Origin: Bacteroidota bacterium
Lineage (GTDB): Bacteria > Bacteroidota > Bacteroidia > NS11-12g > UBA9320
DNA length: 64,000 nucleotides
NCBI GenBank assembly: GCA_013359235.1
Contig: JABWCE010000001.1
Location: 124,001 to 188,000, forward strand
Direction of reading: 5' to 3'
In this document: positions 55,726-64,000 of the stretch, piece after piece
Layout: every line of letters begins with the position of its first letter
Position numbering within the stretch: the stretch's first letter is position 1
Position numbers and translations under genes: made by a program
The notes under the pieces: model-generated
Database searches by the model: none
The model's input: the letters and a program-made list of their open reading frames with translations, nothing else
What the model was told of the DNA's origin: nothing

Positions 55726-55757
55726 TTGAATTATATTTATTCAGTTGTGTATTTTTG
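55726..55757 (+). promoter_or_regulatory. putative promoter of dnaN
   Basis: TTG at 55726-55728, 21 nt, TATTTTTG at 55750-55757. The -7 element ends 6 nt before the dnaN ATG (55764), so the transcript would be nearly leaderless. It also argues against the in-frame ATG at 55755, which lies inside the element. Confidence 0.6.
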
Positions 55758-55763
55758 CTCATT

Positions 55764-56882
55764 ATGAAATTTATTGCAAATTCATCAACATTAGTTGAAC
55801 ATTTACAAAAAATAAGTGGTACATTAGTATCAAAACCCACTTTGCCAATAATTGAAAACTTTCTTTTCAACGTTGAAAAAAACAAACTCAGTATTACCAG
55901 TACCGACCTCGAAACTACCATGACAACATTTATGAATGTTGAATCTGATTCAAAAATTTCGGTTGCAGTTCCTTCGCGTTTGGTAATTGAAATACTTAGA
56001 ACTATGCCCAATCTTCCAATTACATTTACGGTTGATGAAAAAACAAATCAGGTACAACTCCAAACCGAATTCGGTACTTATAAACTTGCAGGGCAAGATG
56101 GAAAAGATTTTCCAAAAATACCCGATACAGAATTTGATTCATCATTTAACATACCTTCAGAAACATTACATGATTGTATATCGAAAACTATTTTTGCAAC
56201 AGGAAATGATGAACTTAGATTAAACCTAACAGGAGTATATGTTGACCTTGAAGAAGACAAAATCACTTTTGTTTCAACAGATGCAAACCGCCTTGTAAAA
56301 GATGAAAGAACCGATGTAAAACCAGGTGTTAAGCACAGTTTTATACTTCCTAAAAAAGCACTTAATTTATTAAAAACAACTCTATCAGGTTCTGATTCGG
56401 TTGTAAAAGTAGATTATAACCGTTCAAATGCTTTTTTTGCATTTGGCGATACAAAGCTTATTTGCCGATTTGTCGACGAAAGATACCCCGATTACAATGC
56501 GGTAATTCCTATAGATAATCAAAATATTTTAATTATGAACCGCGAAGATTTGTATAATTCGGTTAAACGTATTTCAATCTTTTCAAATAAATCAACACAT
56601 CTGATTAGGATTAAAATTGCAGGAAGTTCAATGTCATTATCTGCCGAAGATTTTGATATGAGCAACGAAGCTGATGAAAATATTTCATGTGAATACAATG
56701 GTGAGGATATGGAAATTGGCTTCAATTCTAAATTATTACTCGAACTACTCGGCTCATTAGAATGTGAAAACATTAGATTTGAGTTAAGTGCCCCAAACCG
56801 TGCCGGAGTTCTTTTTCCTGTAGAAAAAACCGAAGGTGAAAATATATTGATGCTTATTATGCCATTAATGCTCAATAATTAA
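55764..56882 (+). CDS. dnaN: DNA polymerase III beta sliding clamp
   Basis: A 372-residue clamp with three structurally repeated domains. The start MKFIANSSTLVEHLQKISG is the normal N-terminus. Further markers are STDLETTM in domain 1, STDANRLV in domain 2 (about residue 175), and the C-terminal LMLIMPLMLNN variant of the peptide-binding ILMPM motif. No dnaA or recF is adjacent, so this is not the classical origin arrangement. It converges on phoH with a gap of 6 bp. Confidence 0.97.
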   Translation: MKFIANSSTLVEHLQKISGTLVSKPTLPIIENFLFNVEKNKLSITSTDLETTMTTFMNVESDSKISVAVPSRLVIEILRTMPNLPITFTVDEKTNQVQLQTEFGTYKLAGQDGKDFPKIPDTEFDSSFNIPSETLHDCISKTIFATGNDELRLNLTGVYVDLEEDKITFVSTDANRLVKDERTDVKPGVKHSFILPKKALNLLKTTLSGSDSVVKVDYNRSNAFFAFGDTKLICRFVDERYPDYNAVIPIDNQNILIMNREDLYNSVKRISIFSNKSTHLIRIKIAGSSMSLSAEDFDMSNEADENISCEYNGEDMEIGFNSKLLLELLGSLECENIRFELSAPNRAGVLFPVEKTEGENILMLIMPLMLNN

Positions 56883-56888
56883 AATAAT

Positions 56889-57866
56889 TTACCTTTTCTC
56901 TTCTGATTTTTTTGAATATGCAGTTATGATTTTTTTAACCAAAGGATGTCTTACTACATCTTTCACATCAAGATATACAACACTTATACCTTTTATATTT
57001 TGCAAAATTTTTACAGCATTTTTTAAGCCTGATTCAATTTTTGGTGGTAAATCTATTTGAGTTAAATCTCCTGTAACTATAACCTTTGCATTTGGACCCA
57101 TTCTCGTTAAAAACATTTTTAATTGAGTATTTGTAGCATTTTGTGCTTCATCTAATATCACAAAACAGTTGTCTAATGTTCGTCCACGCATAAAAGCCAT
57201 AGGAGCAATTTCAATTGTGCGATTTTCTATGTATTTTAAATATTTATCGGCAGGCAACATATCTTGCAACGAATCGTACAATGGGCGTAAATAAGGGTCA
57301 ATTTTTTCTTTCAAATCACCTGGTAAAAATCCAAGACTTTCACCTGCTTCAACAGCGGGGCGGGCAAGAAAAATTCTTTTAATACTTTTATTTTTTAAAG
57401 CTCTTACAGCTAAAGCAACAGCAGTATATGTTTTTCCTGTTCCTGCTGGACCTATTGCAAAAACTATATCATTATTATCTACTTCCTGCACCAATTTTAT
57501 TTGGTTTGCAGTGCGTGCTTTAATTATTTTTCCATTAGGACCAAAAACCAAAGTGTTGTTTTCGGCATTAAATGGTTTAAAATTATCTTCGCCGTCATTA
57601 ATTTCATATTCTTTACCATTTTGAAGCAATTCAAAAAGTTCTTCTTTATTCAGGTAATTTCTGGTGTTAATCAAATCTTGAAGTAAATCGAGTTTTTCTT
57701 CAAAATTTTTTATTTCGGATGTTGGTCCTGAAATTTTTATTTCATTACCACGAGCCGATAATTTCAATAATGGGTACAGGGTTTTTAATATTGTTAAATA
57801 ATCGTTGTTTGGATTAAAGAATACTGCAGGTTCTGTTTTTTCAATTAATATTATTTTTTCTGTCAA
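56889..57866 (-). CDS. PhoH-like ATPase
   Basis: A 325-residue protein of the PhoH family. I choose TTG at 57866, giving MTEKIILIEKTEPAVFF, which fits the family. The upstream in-frame TTG at 57887 overlaps a TATTTTTG promoter element and so would not be transcribed whole. An N-terminal KH-like segment precedes the P-loop core. That core has FAIGPAGTGKTYTAVALAV, RPAVEAGESLGFLPG, and LDEAQNATNTQLKMFLTRMG as Walker B, followed by VTGDLTQIDLP. The cellular role is unsettled; RNA metabolism is suggested for the family. Confidence 0.9.
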   Translation of the reverse strand: MTEKIILIEKTEPAVFFNPNNDYLTILKTLYPLLKLSARGNEIKISGPTSEIKNFEEKLDLLQDLINTRNYLNKEELFELLQNGKEYEINDGEDNFKPFNAENNTLVFGPNGKIIKARTANQIKLVQEVDNNDIVFAIGPAGTGKTYTAVALAVRALKNKSIKRIFLARPAVEAGESLGFLPGDLKEKIDPYLRPLYDSLQDMLPADKYLKYIENRTIEIAPMAFMRGRTLDNCFVILDEAQNATNTQLKMFLTRMGPNAKVIVTGDLTQIDLPPKIESGLKNAVKILQNIKGISVVYLDVKDVVRHPLVKKIITAYSKKSEEKR

Positions 57867-57884
57867 GCTATTAAAATTTTTATG

Positions 57885-57892
57885 CAAAAATA
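57885..57892 (-). promoter_or_regulatory. putative -7 promoter element of phoH
   Basis: The minus strand reads TATTTTTG, which contains the TTG of the longer phoH frame. Transcription would start a few bases later, supporting the TTG at 57866 as translation start. Confidence 0.45.
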
Positions 57893-57961
57893 GCTATTAA
57901 AACGTGTAGTTTTTTAGATACTTTGTTAACTATTGCAAGTAGATAAGTAAATAAATCGAAA

Positions 57962-57969
57962 TAACTTTG
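57962..57969 (+). promoter_or_regulatory. putative -7 promoter element of the DUF62 gene
   Basis: TAACTTTG matches TAnnTTTG and ends 5 nt before the GTG start at 57975. The nearest TTG upstream is 26 nt away, beyond the usual limit. Confidence 0.45.
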
Positions 57970-57974
57970 CGAAA

Positions 57975-58769
57975 GTGGAAAAGCTATCAGACAATTTGCC
58001 CATTATTACTCTTACAACCGATTTTGGAATTCATTCGCATTTTGTAGCCGAGCTTAAGGGCAAACTATTGAATATACTCCCAAATTGTAAAATAATTGAT
58101 ATTACACATTCCATAAATCCATTTCAACTAATAGAAACTTCATTTATTCTCAAAAACTCAATTTTTCATTACCCACCTCAAACCATTCATGCCGTTGGCG
58201 TTGATTCGAGTTTAGAATTGTATAAATCGTTAATAATAGCAAAATGTAAAAATCAATTTATAATTGCGGCAAACAATGGAATTTTACCAATGGTTTTGAA
58301 TGGTTTTGAATACAATTATAAAAATATTGAAATTAAACAGGATGATTATTTTTCATTCAAAAATATTTTTCCACATTACATAAAATCACTGATTGAAAAC
58401 AATTTTGATTTGGAAAAATTACCCGGAGAAAATGAAAACATTTTAAAATTAGTAATGCAGAAGCCAGTATTTTCGGGCAATATTATTACGTTTAACATCA
58501 TATATATAGATAATTTTGGAAATGCCTACACAAATCTTACAAGAGATTTTTTTGAAGATGTGGTAGGAAATAAAAAATTTATAATAAATCTCAGCAAATT
58601 TGAAAGTGTCTCGAAAATTCACACAAACTATAACGATGTAAGCGAAGGCGAAAAGGTGTGTTTTTTTGATGAAAACGGTTATATGGTTATAGCAATAAAC
58701 AGAGGTAGAGCTAATAAACTCCTTGGATTTAGGCTGGAAAACAATCAATTCATTATCGAGTTAATTTAA
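57975..58769 (+). CDS. SAM hydroxide adenosyltransferase (DUF62)
   Basis: A 264-residue enzyme that hydrolyses S-adenosylmethionine to adenosine and methionine using an activated water. The start is GTG. The N-terminus has ITLTTDFGIHSHFVAELKG with the first substrate-binding aspartate. IIDITHSINPFQLIETSFIL, VGVDSS and the late IYIDNFGNAYTNLTRDF follow, all conserved in the family. A C-terminal strand domain ends with the RGRANKLLGFRLENN block. Physiological role is uncertain. Confidence 0.92.
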   Translation: MEKLSDNLPIITLTTDFGIHSHFVAELKGKLLNILPNCKIIDITHSINPFQLIETSFILKNSIFHYPPQTIHAVGVDSSLELYKSLIIAKCKNQFIIAANNGILPMVLNGFEYNYKNIEIKQDDYFSFKNIFPHYIKSLIENNFDLEKLPGENENILKLVMQKPVFSGNIITFNIIYIDNFGNAYTNLTRDFFEDVVGNKKFIINLSKFESVSKIHTNYNDVSEGEKVCFFDENGYMVIAINRGRANKLLGFRLENNQFIIELI

Positions 58770-58795
58770 TTTTTTTAAAAAAAATAAAATTTTTC

Positions 58796-58825
58796 TTGTA
58801 TAAATTTTAATATTGAGTAATTTTG
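58796..58825 (+). promoter_or_regulatory. putative promoter of the polysaccharide locus
   Basis: TTG at 58796-58798, exactly 19 nt, TAATTTTG at 58818-58825: the best promoter match in the window. It lies downstream of an in-frame TTG at 58813, so it supports translation from the ATG at 58843. Confidence 0.65.
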
Positions 58826-58842
58826 CTACTCAAAACTGCTCG

Positions 58843-59370
58843 ATGTTAGATACACTCGTTTCGTCAAAAACAAAAATAAAATTATTATTAAAGTTTTTTC
58901 TAAACGCCAATAATACTGCGTATCTACGAAATCTTGAAACCGAGTTTAACGAGTCAACAAATGCAATAAGAATTGAATTAAACAGATTTGAAGAATCGGG
59001 TTTGCTTAATTCCTATAGCGAAAGAAATAAAAAAATTTTCAAAGCCAATACAAAACATCCACTATACCCCGAAATTAATTCGATTATAAGAAAATACATA
59101 GGTATTGATAAAATTATAGATGAAATTATTTCAAGGCTTGGCGAGCCCGATAAAGTTTGGCTTGTCGGAAATTTTGCCCGTGGGTTAGACAGTTCCACAA
59201 TTGATTTGAAAATTAAAGGAACAATAGATAAATCATACCTTAATACTTTAATTAAAAAGGTTGAAAATTCAATAACTCGTAAAATAAATATTACAATTAT
59301 TGATAGTGCTGAAGAATTGCTAATTGAAAACAAAATTGAACCTGCTTTGCTTTTGTGGAGTAGGGTTTAA
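58843..59370 (+). CDS. winged-helix protein with nucleotidyltransferase-like domain
   Basis: A 175-residue protein. The N-terminal half (about 1-75) is a winged helix-turn-helix (SSKTKIKLLLKFFLNANNTA, then LETEFNESTNAIRIELNRF and LNSYSERNKKIFKANTKHPL). The C-terminal half (about 90-160) looks like a minimal nucleotidyltransferase fold (VWLVGNFARGLDSSTIDLKI). Here the GS-x-A-R-G core has become GNFARG, and the D-x-D pair is only partly kept. Related proteins occur at the head of capsule loci in Bacteroidota next to UpxY genes, so a regulatory role is likely; this is inference. Confidence 0.7.
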   Translation: MLDTLVSSKTKIKLLLKFFLNANNTAYLRNLETEFNESTNAIRIELNRFEESGLLNSYSERNKKIFKANTKHPLYPEINSIIRKYIGIDKIIDEIISRLGEPDKVWLVGNFARGLDSSTIDLKIKGTIDKSYLNTLIKKVENSITRKINITIIDSAEELLIENKIEPALLLWSRV

Positions 59371-59374
59371 AAAA

Positions 59375-59392
59375 AGCTTAATTTTTTAAGCT
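59375..59392 (+). terminator. hairpin in the leader of the UpxY gene
   Basis: AGCTTAA, TTTT, TTAAGCT form a perfect 7-bp stem 4 bp after the previous stop codon. It could end transcription of the regulator gene or act as an attenuator overcome by the antiterminator. Confidence 0.4.
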
Positions 59393-59532
59393 AAATATAT
59401 TGTTAATTGCCACTCAGAAACATGTGACTGAGCTGGCGAAGCAGTGAAAAATTTTTTGATTTACAAAATATTAACATTTGAAAATAAAGCGATTAAGACG
59501 TTATTTCATAAAAGTATTTTTTCTGAAAAAAT
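59393..59532 (+). other. leader region upstream of the UpxY-type gene
   Basis: About 140 bp with no ORF. It contains a second small inverted repeat, CTCAG (59413-59417) with CTGAG (59428-59432), enclosing CACATGTG-like sequence, and an A-run/T-run at about 59447-59457. No JUMPStart or ops sequence was recognised. It is the position where UpxY-like proteins act in Bacteroides capsule loci. Confidence 0.35.
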
Positions 59533-60027
59533 ATGAATAAATGGTATGTAATATATACAAACCACCATCACGAAAAAAAAACGGTGCAACTATTACAACA
59601 AAATGGTATAGAATGCTTTTTGCCATTGCATAAAGTTAGAAAAAAATGGTCTGATAGAATTAAAATTGTAGAAGTGCCACTTTTTAAATCTTATGTTTTT
59701 GTAAGAATTACAGAAGATGAAAAATTGAAAGTTAGGGAGGCACAAGGAGTTATTAATTTTGTGTATTGGCTTGGGAAACCGGCAATAGTTAGAGATTCGG
59801 AAATCGAAATAATTAAAAAATTTATTGGAGAATATCAAAATATAATTGTAAAACCTATAAAATTAAAAGTTAATGATAAGGTAAAGGTAGACAGTGGTCC
59901 AATGATGGATTATACAGGAAAAATTTTGAAATGTGGTAAAAACAAAGTTAAAGTAATTTTTGACTCTTTTGGAATCGAATTAAGAGCAGATATACATATA
60001 AATAATTTAGTACCTTTGCCCGATTAA
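59533..60027 (+). CDS. UpxY-type transcription antiterminator (NusG paralogue)
   Basis: A 164-residue NusG-family protein. The NGN domain occupies about 1-105 (WYVIYTNHHHEKKTVQLL, FLPLHKVRKKWSDRIK, PLFKSYVFVRI). The KOW domain occupies about 115-160 (DKVKVDSGPMMDYTGKIL). It is specialised rather than the housekeeping NusG, as judged by position at the head of an export operon. Such proteins help RNA polymerase read through long polysaccharide operons. The Wza-like gene follows 8 bp later. Confidence 0.92.
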   Translation: MNKWYVIYTNHHHEKKTVQLLQQNGIECFLPLHKVRKKWSDRIKIVEVPLFKSYVFVRITEDEKLKVREAQGVINFVYWLGKPAIVRDSEIEIIKKFIGEYQNIIVKPIKLKVNDKVKVDSGPMMDYTGKILKCGKNKVKVIFDSFGIELRADIHINNLVPLPD

Positions 60028-60035
60028 GTAAAAAA

Positions 60036-60797
60036 ATGAAATTATTTTTTAAAACTTTAAGTTTATATTTTATAATATTAATTATTAGTTCTTGTGGCAA
60101 GAAACTAATTTATTTTCAACAAAAAGATGATGATAAAAACAAAACCAAATCTATAACTGTATCAAAACCTGAAAATGTTAGAGATCATATAATTGAACCT
60201 GGCGATATTGTAGGTTTAAAAATAATAACAACAAATAAAGAACTTAATGATGAATTTTTGAAATACACAAGTACTGCAACGTCAAAAGAAATGCCGGTTA
60301 ACGGGTTAACAGTTTCTGAAAATGGTACAATATTTTTACCATACATCGGAAGTTTAAAAATTGCAGGAATAAGTATTTCGGAGGCAGAAACTCTTGTAAA
60401 AAATGAACTTGGCAAATCATTAAACAATTTTACAGTTGAATTTACTTTAAATTCATTTAGGGTTTCGGTTTTGGGAGATGTAAGATCACCCGGAATTATT
60501 AATTCGCCTGGTGATAAAATGACTATAATTGATGCTTTGAGTTTAAGTGGCGATTTAGGACCCGATGCAAACAGAAAAAACATAAAAGTTATTAGGCAAA
60601 ACGGAGATAAAAAAAATGTGTACTTTCTTGATATATCATCAATAGAAATTTTCAAATCAGAAGTTTATTACTTAAAATCAAATGACATTGTGTATATCGA
60701 ATCTCTAAACAGAAAGTTTGTTAAAGACAATTTAACTTATATAGCCTTATTTGCCACAGTGATAAACACACTTGCAATATTGATAAGATTGTATTAA
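60036..60797 (+). CDS. polysaccharide export lipoprotein (Wza-like)
   Basis: A 253-residue outer-membrane export protein. The signal ends in a lipobox (IIISSC-GKK). A Poly_export domain is at about 55-140 (IIEPGDIVGLKIITTN, NGTIFLPYIGSLKIAG, LVKNELGKSL). A SLBB domain follows (SVLGDVRSPGIINSPGD, DALSLSGDLG), and the C-terminal membrane helix is ALFATVINTLAILIRLY. It forms the outer-membrane pore for capsule or exopolysaccharide. It sits between the antiterminator and its kinase partner. Confidence 0.95.
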   Translation: MKLFFKTLSLYFIILIISSCGKKLIYFQQKDDDKNKTKSITVSKPENVRDHIIEPGDIVGLKIITTNKELNDEFLKYTSTATSKEMPVNGLTVSENGTIFLPYIGSLKIAGISISEAETLVKNELGKSLNNFTVEFTLNSFRVSVLGDVRSPGIINSPGDKMTIIDALSLSGDLGPDANRKNIKVIRQNGDKKNVYFLDISSIEIFKSEVYYLKSNDIVYIESLNRKFVKDNLTYIALFATVINTLAILIRLY

Positions 60798-60813
60798 AAT
60801 TTTATAAAAATTA

Positions 60814-63279
60814 GTGGAAATCAACAATTCAGAAATAGAAAACAGACAAAGCGAAGGTATAAATTTTAAGTCAATAATAGGGCTTTTAAGGGTTTACTGG
60901 ATACTTTTTGTAGTGTGTATTACAATCGCATTAATAGATGCTTATATAATAATAAGGTATTCAACTCCATATTATAAAATACAAAGCGATATTTTATTAT
61001 CAAACCAAACAAAAGGAAAAGAAGGAGCAGAAATTTTAGGAGCCCAAGGCTTTTCTGATGCTTTTAACCCATGGGATCCCACCTATGTAAACGATAAAAT
61101 TGCAACTATTAAATCATTAAAATTTGTTAAACCAGTTATTGAGAAGCTCAGATTTGACCATACTTACATAACTAAAGGCAATATTAAATCATCAGAAGTT
61201 TACGAAAAAGAACTTCCAATTAAACTATATTACAGACCATTTGAACCTTCTGTTTATAATTATAAATTTTTTATAAAACTAAACAAAAACAGTTTTTCAA
61301 TCAAAGTAGTTGATGGCGAAGAAGTTATTTACAATAATAAGAAAAATTTGTATAATGACTCTATAATATTTAAAAATTGTGTTTTATATATTGAATCAGA
61401 TGTTAATTCTGAATTATGGGATAAAACATTAAACATTGGAGATTTAACAGTAACATTACAAAACATAAATAATGTTGCAAAAAGCTATACATCAAACCTA
61501 AATGTAACGCAAAAACCCAAAACAAAAATTTTAGAATTATCAATTGAAGCTAGCGAATCAAAAAAAGGTTTGGATTTTATTCAAGAACTTTCAAAGGCTT
61601 TTATTGAAAAAGGGTTAGAAGAAAAGAAGCAAAAATTCAGCAGTTCTCTTATTTTTATAAACGAACAATTAAAAAAAGTTGAAGATGCTTTAGATAATTA
61701 CGAATTTGATCTTGAAACATTTAAAAAAACAACCGGATTATTTGATTTTCTTTCAGAAAGTGAAATAATGCTCACAGAAAAAACATCATTAGAAGAGAAA
61801 CTTAAAGAACAAGAAATATTACTAAAAAAAGTTATTGCTCTTAAAGATTATGTTCAAAATCATCAGGATTTATCAGGGCTTGCACCATCAACTTTTGGAA
61901 TTGCTGACCCATTATTAGTGCCACTAATAAATGAACTTAGCAAAGTAAGTATAGAACTTAATGAACTTGGATATGATTTTAACCAAAATACCATACAATA
62001 TAAAAAATATAAACAAAGATATACTACCGCAAAAAATTTATTAATTGAAAATATTAATAGTATAATATCAAGTACTAATTCTATTCTTAGCTCATATAAA
62101 ACAGCTTTAGCTACCCTTAATGCCAAAGTGAACAAATTGCCCGATTATGAGAGAAAAGGATTGGGAATGAAAAGAAAATCAAGTATTCAAGAAAAAATAT
62201 ATTTGTTACTATTAGAAAAGAAATTCGAAAATGAAATTGCAATTTCAGGAACTATAAGCGATTATTCAATTTTGAATGAAGCTGAAATTTTAGGTCAAAC
62301 AAAACCAAATTCAAAAAATATTTATCTTTTTTCAATTATCTTAGGTATTTTGGTTCCTGCACTCTATATTTATCTTAAAATATTTTTTGACAATAAAATA
62401 AGAAGCCGTGAACAAATTGAAAAATACACAAAAATTCCATTCTTGGGTACTATACCACATCATCATTCTGATAATATAATGGTTTTTAAAGAAAACTCGA
62501 AATCAATGATTGCTGAATCTTTCAGAAACCTTAGATCAAATATTATGTTTATGTTAAAAAATGAAAAACCTTCAAATGTAATTCTTGTAACATCAACCAT
62601 TAGTGGCGAAGGTAAAACATTTTGCACTTTAAATTTGGCTCAGGTGCTTGCAATTTCAGGAGTAAAAGTTGTTGTATTAGGCTTAGATTTAAGAAAACCC
62701 AGATTGCATTTGAGTTTTGATTTGAAAAATGATATCGGTATAAGCACTTTTCTAACTGGTAGAGCTGAGTTAGAAAATATTATTTTTAAAACTAATTATG
62801 AAAATATTGATGTAATGCCATCTGGTCCTGTACCTCCCAATCCTTCAGAGCTTATCCTTACTGACAAAATGAAAGATTGTATTGAAAAATTAAAAAGTGA
62901 ATATGATTATGTTTTATTAGATACAGCACCATTAGGCCTGGTATCTGACTCTATTGACCTGATGAAAATTACAGACCTGAACATCTATGTAATGCGTGAA
63001 AGTTATTCAAATATTGCTTCGATAGGGTTTGTAAATGAATTTTACGAAAAACAAAATATTAAAAATATTGGAATTGTATTAAATGATTCAACATTTGCCG
63101 GTATAAAATATGGCTATGGCTATGGTTATGGTTATGGTTATGGTTATGGTTATGGTTATGGTTATGGTTATGGTTATGGTTATGGTTATGGTTATGGTTA
63201 TGGTTATTATGATGACGATAGAAAAACTAATAAAAAGAAAAATTGGCTTAATAAAATAAACAGCATATTTAAGAATTAA
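60814..63279 (+). CDS. Wzc-like polysaccharide co-polymerase and BY-kinase with (YG)16 tail
   Basis: An 821-residue inner-membrane protein read from GTG at 60814. The N-terminal Wzz domain is flanked by membrane helices (about 28-48 and about 506-524), with a long periplasmic coiled coil between (about 260-450). The cytoplasmic kinase domain has Walker A SGEGKT with K601, Walker A' GLDLRKPR with D625, and Walker B LLDTAP with D703. The tail is 16 Tyr-Gly units (766-797) plus Tyr-Tyr, then a lysine-rich end. Tail tyrosines are autophosphorylated in this family and control chain length. The perfect repeat is unusual: most family members have irregular Tyr clusters. Confidence 0.93.
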   Translation: MEINNSEIENRQSEGINFKSIIGLLRVYWILFVVCITIALIDAYIIIRYSTPYYKIQSDILLSNQTKGKEGAEILGAQGFSDAFNPWDPTYVNDKIATIKSLKFVKPVIEKLRFDHTYITKGNIKSSEVYEKELPIKLYYRPFEPSVYNYKFFIKLNKNSFSIKVVDGEEVIYNNKKNLYNDSIIFKNCVLYIESDVNSELWDKTLNIGDLTVTLQNINNVAKSYTSNLNVTQKPKTKILELSIEASESKKGLDFIQELSKAFIEKGLEEKKQKFSSSLIFINEQLKKVEDALDNYEFDLETFKKTTGLFDFLSESEIMLTEKTSLEEKLKEQEILLKKVIALKDYVQNHQDLSGLAPSTFGIADPLLVPLINELSKVSIELNELGYDFNQNTIQYKKYKQRYTTAKNLLIENINSIISSTNSILSSYKTALATLNAKVNKLPDYERKGLGMKRKSSIQEKIYLLLLEKKFENEIAISGTISDYSILNEAEILGQTKPNSKNIYLFSIILGILVPALYIYLKIFFDNKIRSREQIEKYTKIPFLGTIPHHHSDNIMVFKENSKSMIAESFRNLRSNIMFMLKNEKPSNVILVTSTISGEGKTFCTLNLAQVLAISGVKVVVLGLDLRKPRLHLSFDLKNDIGISTFLTGRAELENIIFKTNYENIDVMPSGPVPPNPSELILTDKMKDCIEKLKSEYDYVLLDTAPLGLVSDSIDLMKITDLNIYVMRESYSNIASIGFVNEFYEKQNIKNIGIVLNDSTFAGIKYGYGYGYGYGYGYGYGYGYGYGYGYGYGYGYGYYDDDRKTNKKKNWLNKINSIFKN
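63109..63204 (+). repeat. hexanucleotide microsatellite encoding (Tyr-Gly)16
   Basis: Sixteen in-frame six-base units: the first two TATGGC, then fourteen identical TATGGT, ending before TATTAT. Being a multiple of three, length changes add or remove Tyr-Gly pairs in the kinase tail without shifting frame. Confidence 0.97.
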
Positions 63280-64000
63280 TGGAAAATAAAATAGGTATTA
63301 TAGGGCTTGGATATGTAGGTTTGCCTTTGGCAGTAGAATTTGGAAAAAAATTTAAAACAGTTGGGTTTGATATTAATTCAAACCGAATAATGGAATTGAA
63401 AAATGGTGTTGACAATACTTTGGAGGTTGATTCTGATAATCTAAAGTCTTCAAAATATTTAGAATTTACTAATGAATATAAAGATATTGAATTTTGCAAT
63501 TTTTATATAGTTACTGTACCTACCCCAGTTGACAATAATAACAGACCAGACTTAAAACCATTGTTAGGGGCTAGTGAAACTATTGGAAAAGTACTTAAAA
63601 AAGGAGATATTGTTGTTTACGAATCAACTGTTTACCCTGGCGTTACAGAAGATAAATGCGTTCCTGTACTTGAAAAAGTTTCAGGATTGAAATTTAATAT
63701 TGATTTCTTTTGTGGATATTCTCCCGAAAGAATAAACCCGGGAGATAAGGAACATACTGTTACAAAAATTTTAAAAATAACATCAGGTTCAACTCCACAA
63801 ACTGCAGAAAAAGTAGATAATTTGTATAAAACTATTATTACCGCAGGCACCCACAAAGCACCAAGTATAAAAGTTGCCGAAGCTGCAAAAGTTATTGAAA
63901 ATTCGCAACGCGACATAAATATTGCCTTTATAAATGAATTGGCAAAAATATTTCACACTTTAGGCATTGACACAAATGAAGTATTAGAAGCTGCAGGTAC
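63279..64000 (+). CDS. nucleotide-sugar dehydrogenase (TviB/WbpA-like), 3' end outside window
   Basis: At least 240 residues, open to the right edge. The ATG shares one base with the kinase stop codon. The Rossmann motif is [18 protein letters not shown] (residues 5-22). [27 protein letters not shown] and [16 protein letters not shown] follow, typical of UDP-N-acetylhexosamine 6-dehydrogenases rather than UDP-glucose dehydrogenase. [19 protein letters not shown] precedes the catalytic cysteine region, which is not in the window. It makes an acidic sugar precursor for the polysaccharide. Confidence 0.93.
   Translation, partial: MENKIGIIGLGYVGLPLAVEFGKKFKTVGFDINSNRIMELKNGVDNTLEVDSDNLKSSKYLEFTNEYKDIEFCNFYIVTVPTPVDNNNRPDLKPLLGASETIGKVLKKGDIVVYESTVYPGVTEDKCVPVLEKVSGLKFNIDFFCGYSPERINPGDKEHTVTKILKITSGSTPQTAEKVDNLYKTIITAGTHKAPSIKVAEAAKVIENSQRDINIAFINELAKIFHTLGIDTNEVLEAAG

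Noticed and set aside
55640-55764. Chromosomal replication origin next to dnaN
   Set aside because: No dnaA, recF or gyrB adjacent and no cluster of DnaA-box-like sequences; dnaN is often relocated in this phylum.
58813-58842. TTG start for the winged-helix protein
   Set aside because: It overlaps the -7 promoter element at 58818-58825, so it would not be on the transcript; ATG at 58843 fits the family start.
63109-63204. CRISPR-like array
   Set aside because: Contiguous six-base units without spacers, lying in frame within a kinase gene.

Overview
The window is AT-rich DNA from a member of the Bacteroidota. Four things support this. There are type IX secretion (T9SS) components: PorT, and a plug protein truncated at the left edge. 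Several secreted proteins end in the T9SS C-terminal sorting domain. Promoters have the Bacteroidota form, TTG then TAnnTTTG. Shine-Dalgarno sequences are nearly absent and TTG/GTG starts are frequent. Gene content does not fix the genus. Almost all of the window is densely packed chromosomal housekeeping sequence. No stretch over about 300 bp lacks a gene, and there is no CRISPR array, no transposase and no rRNA.

Layout, 1-24 kb: T9SS plug fragment, M16 peptidase, a membrane-anchored beta-barrel protein and a glycosyltransferase (all minus strand). Next is a 1606-codon exonuclease/RecQ/UvrD-type fusion (6835-11655) lying between two imperfect direct repeats of about 100 bp; this looks like an acquired island. 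Then engB, the overlapping ubiE-porT-tgt operon, a cobalamin adenosyltransferase, purD, secA with a SPOR-domain protein and an alkaline phosphatase, and rplU-rpmA.

24-45 kb: a T9SS-exported SGNH-like protein, tRNA-Arg(ACG), a Tat-exported superoxide dismutase, uvrC, frr, and a permease/hypothetical/membrane-protein operon. A minus-strand cluster then runs M43 metalloprotease, topA, transglutaminase-like protein, VOC protein, CAP-domain lipoprotein. It is followed by recN, a lytic transglycosylase, two large surface proteins, an RMD1/DUF155 protein and trxB.

45-58 kb: a three-gene heme-uptake operon (HmuY-like protein with a sorting domain, TonB-dependent receptor, HmuY-like lipoprotein). Then an adenylate cyclase, acyl-CoA ligase and muramidase-like operon, smpB with a hotdog thioesterase, dnaN, phoH, and a SAM-hydrolysing DUF62 enzyme.

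58.8-64 kb: the start of a capsule/exopolysaccharide locus. A good promoter precedes a winged-helix/nucleotidyltransferase-like protein, a UpxY-type NusG paralogue, a Wza-like export lipoprotein, a Wzc-like tyrosine kinase and a nucleotide-sugar dehydrogenase that runs off the right edge. The kinase tail is an uninterrupted Tyr-Gly repeat encoded by a hexanucleotide microsatellite.

The two most unusual signals are the repeat-flanked helicase fusion and the length-variable-looking tyrosine tail of the kinase. All calls were made by reading the sequence; no database search was run.
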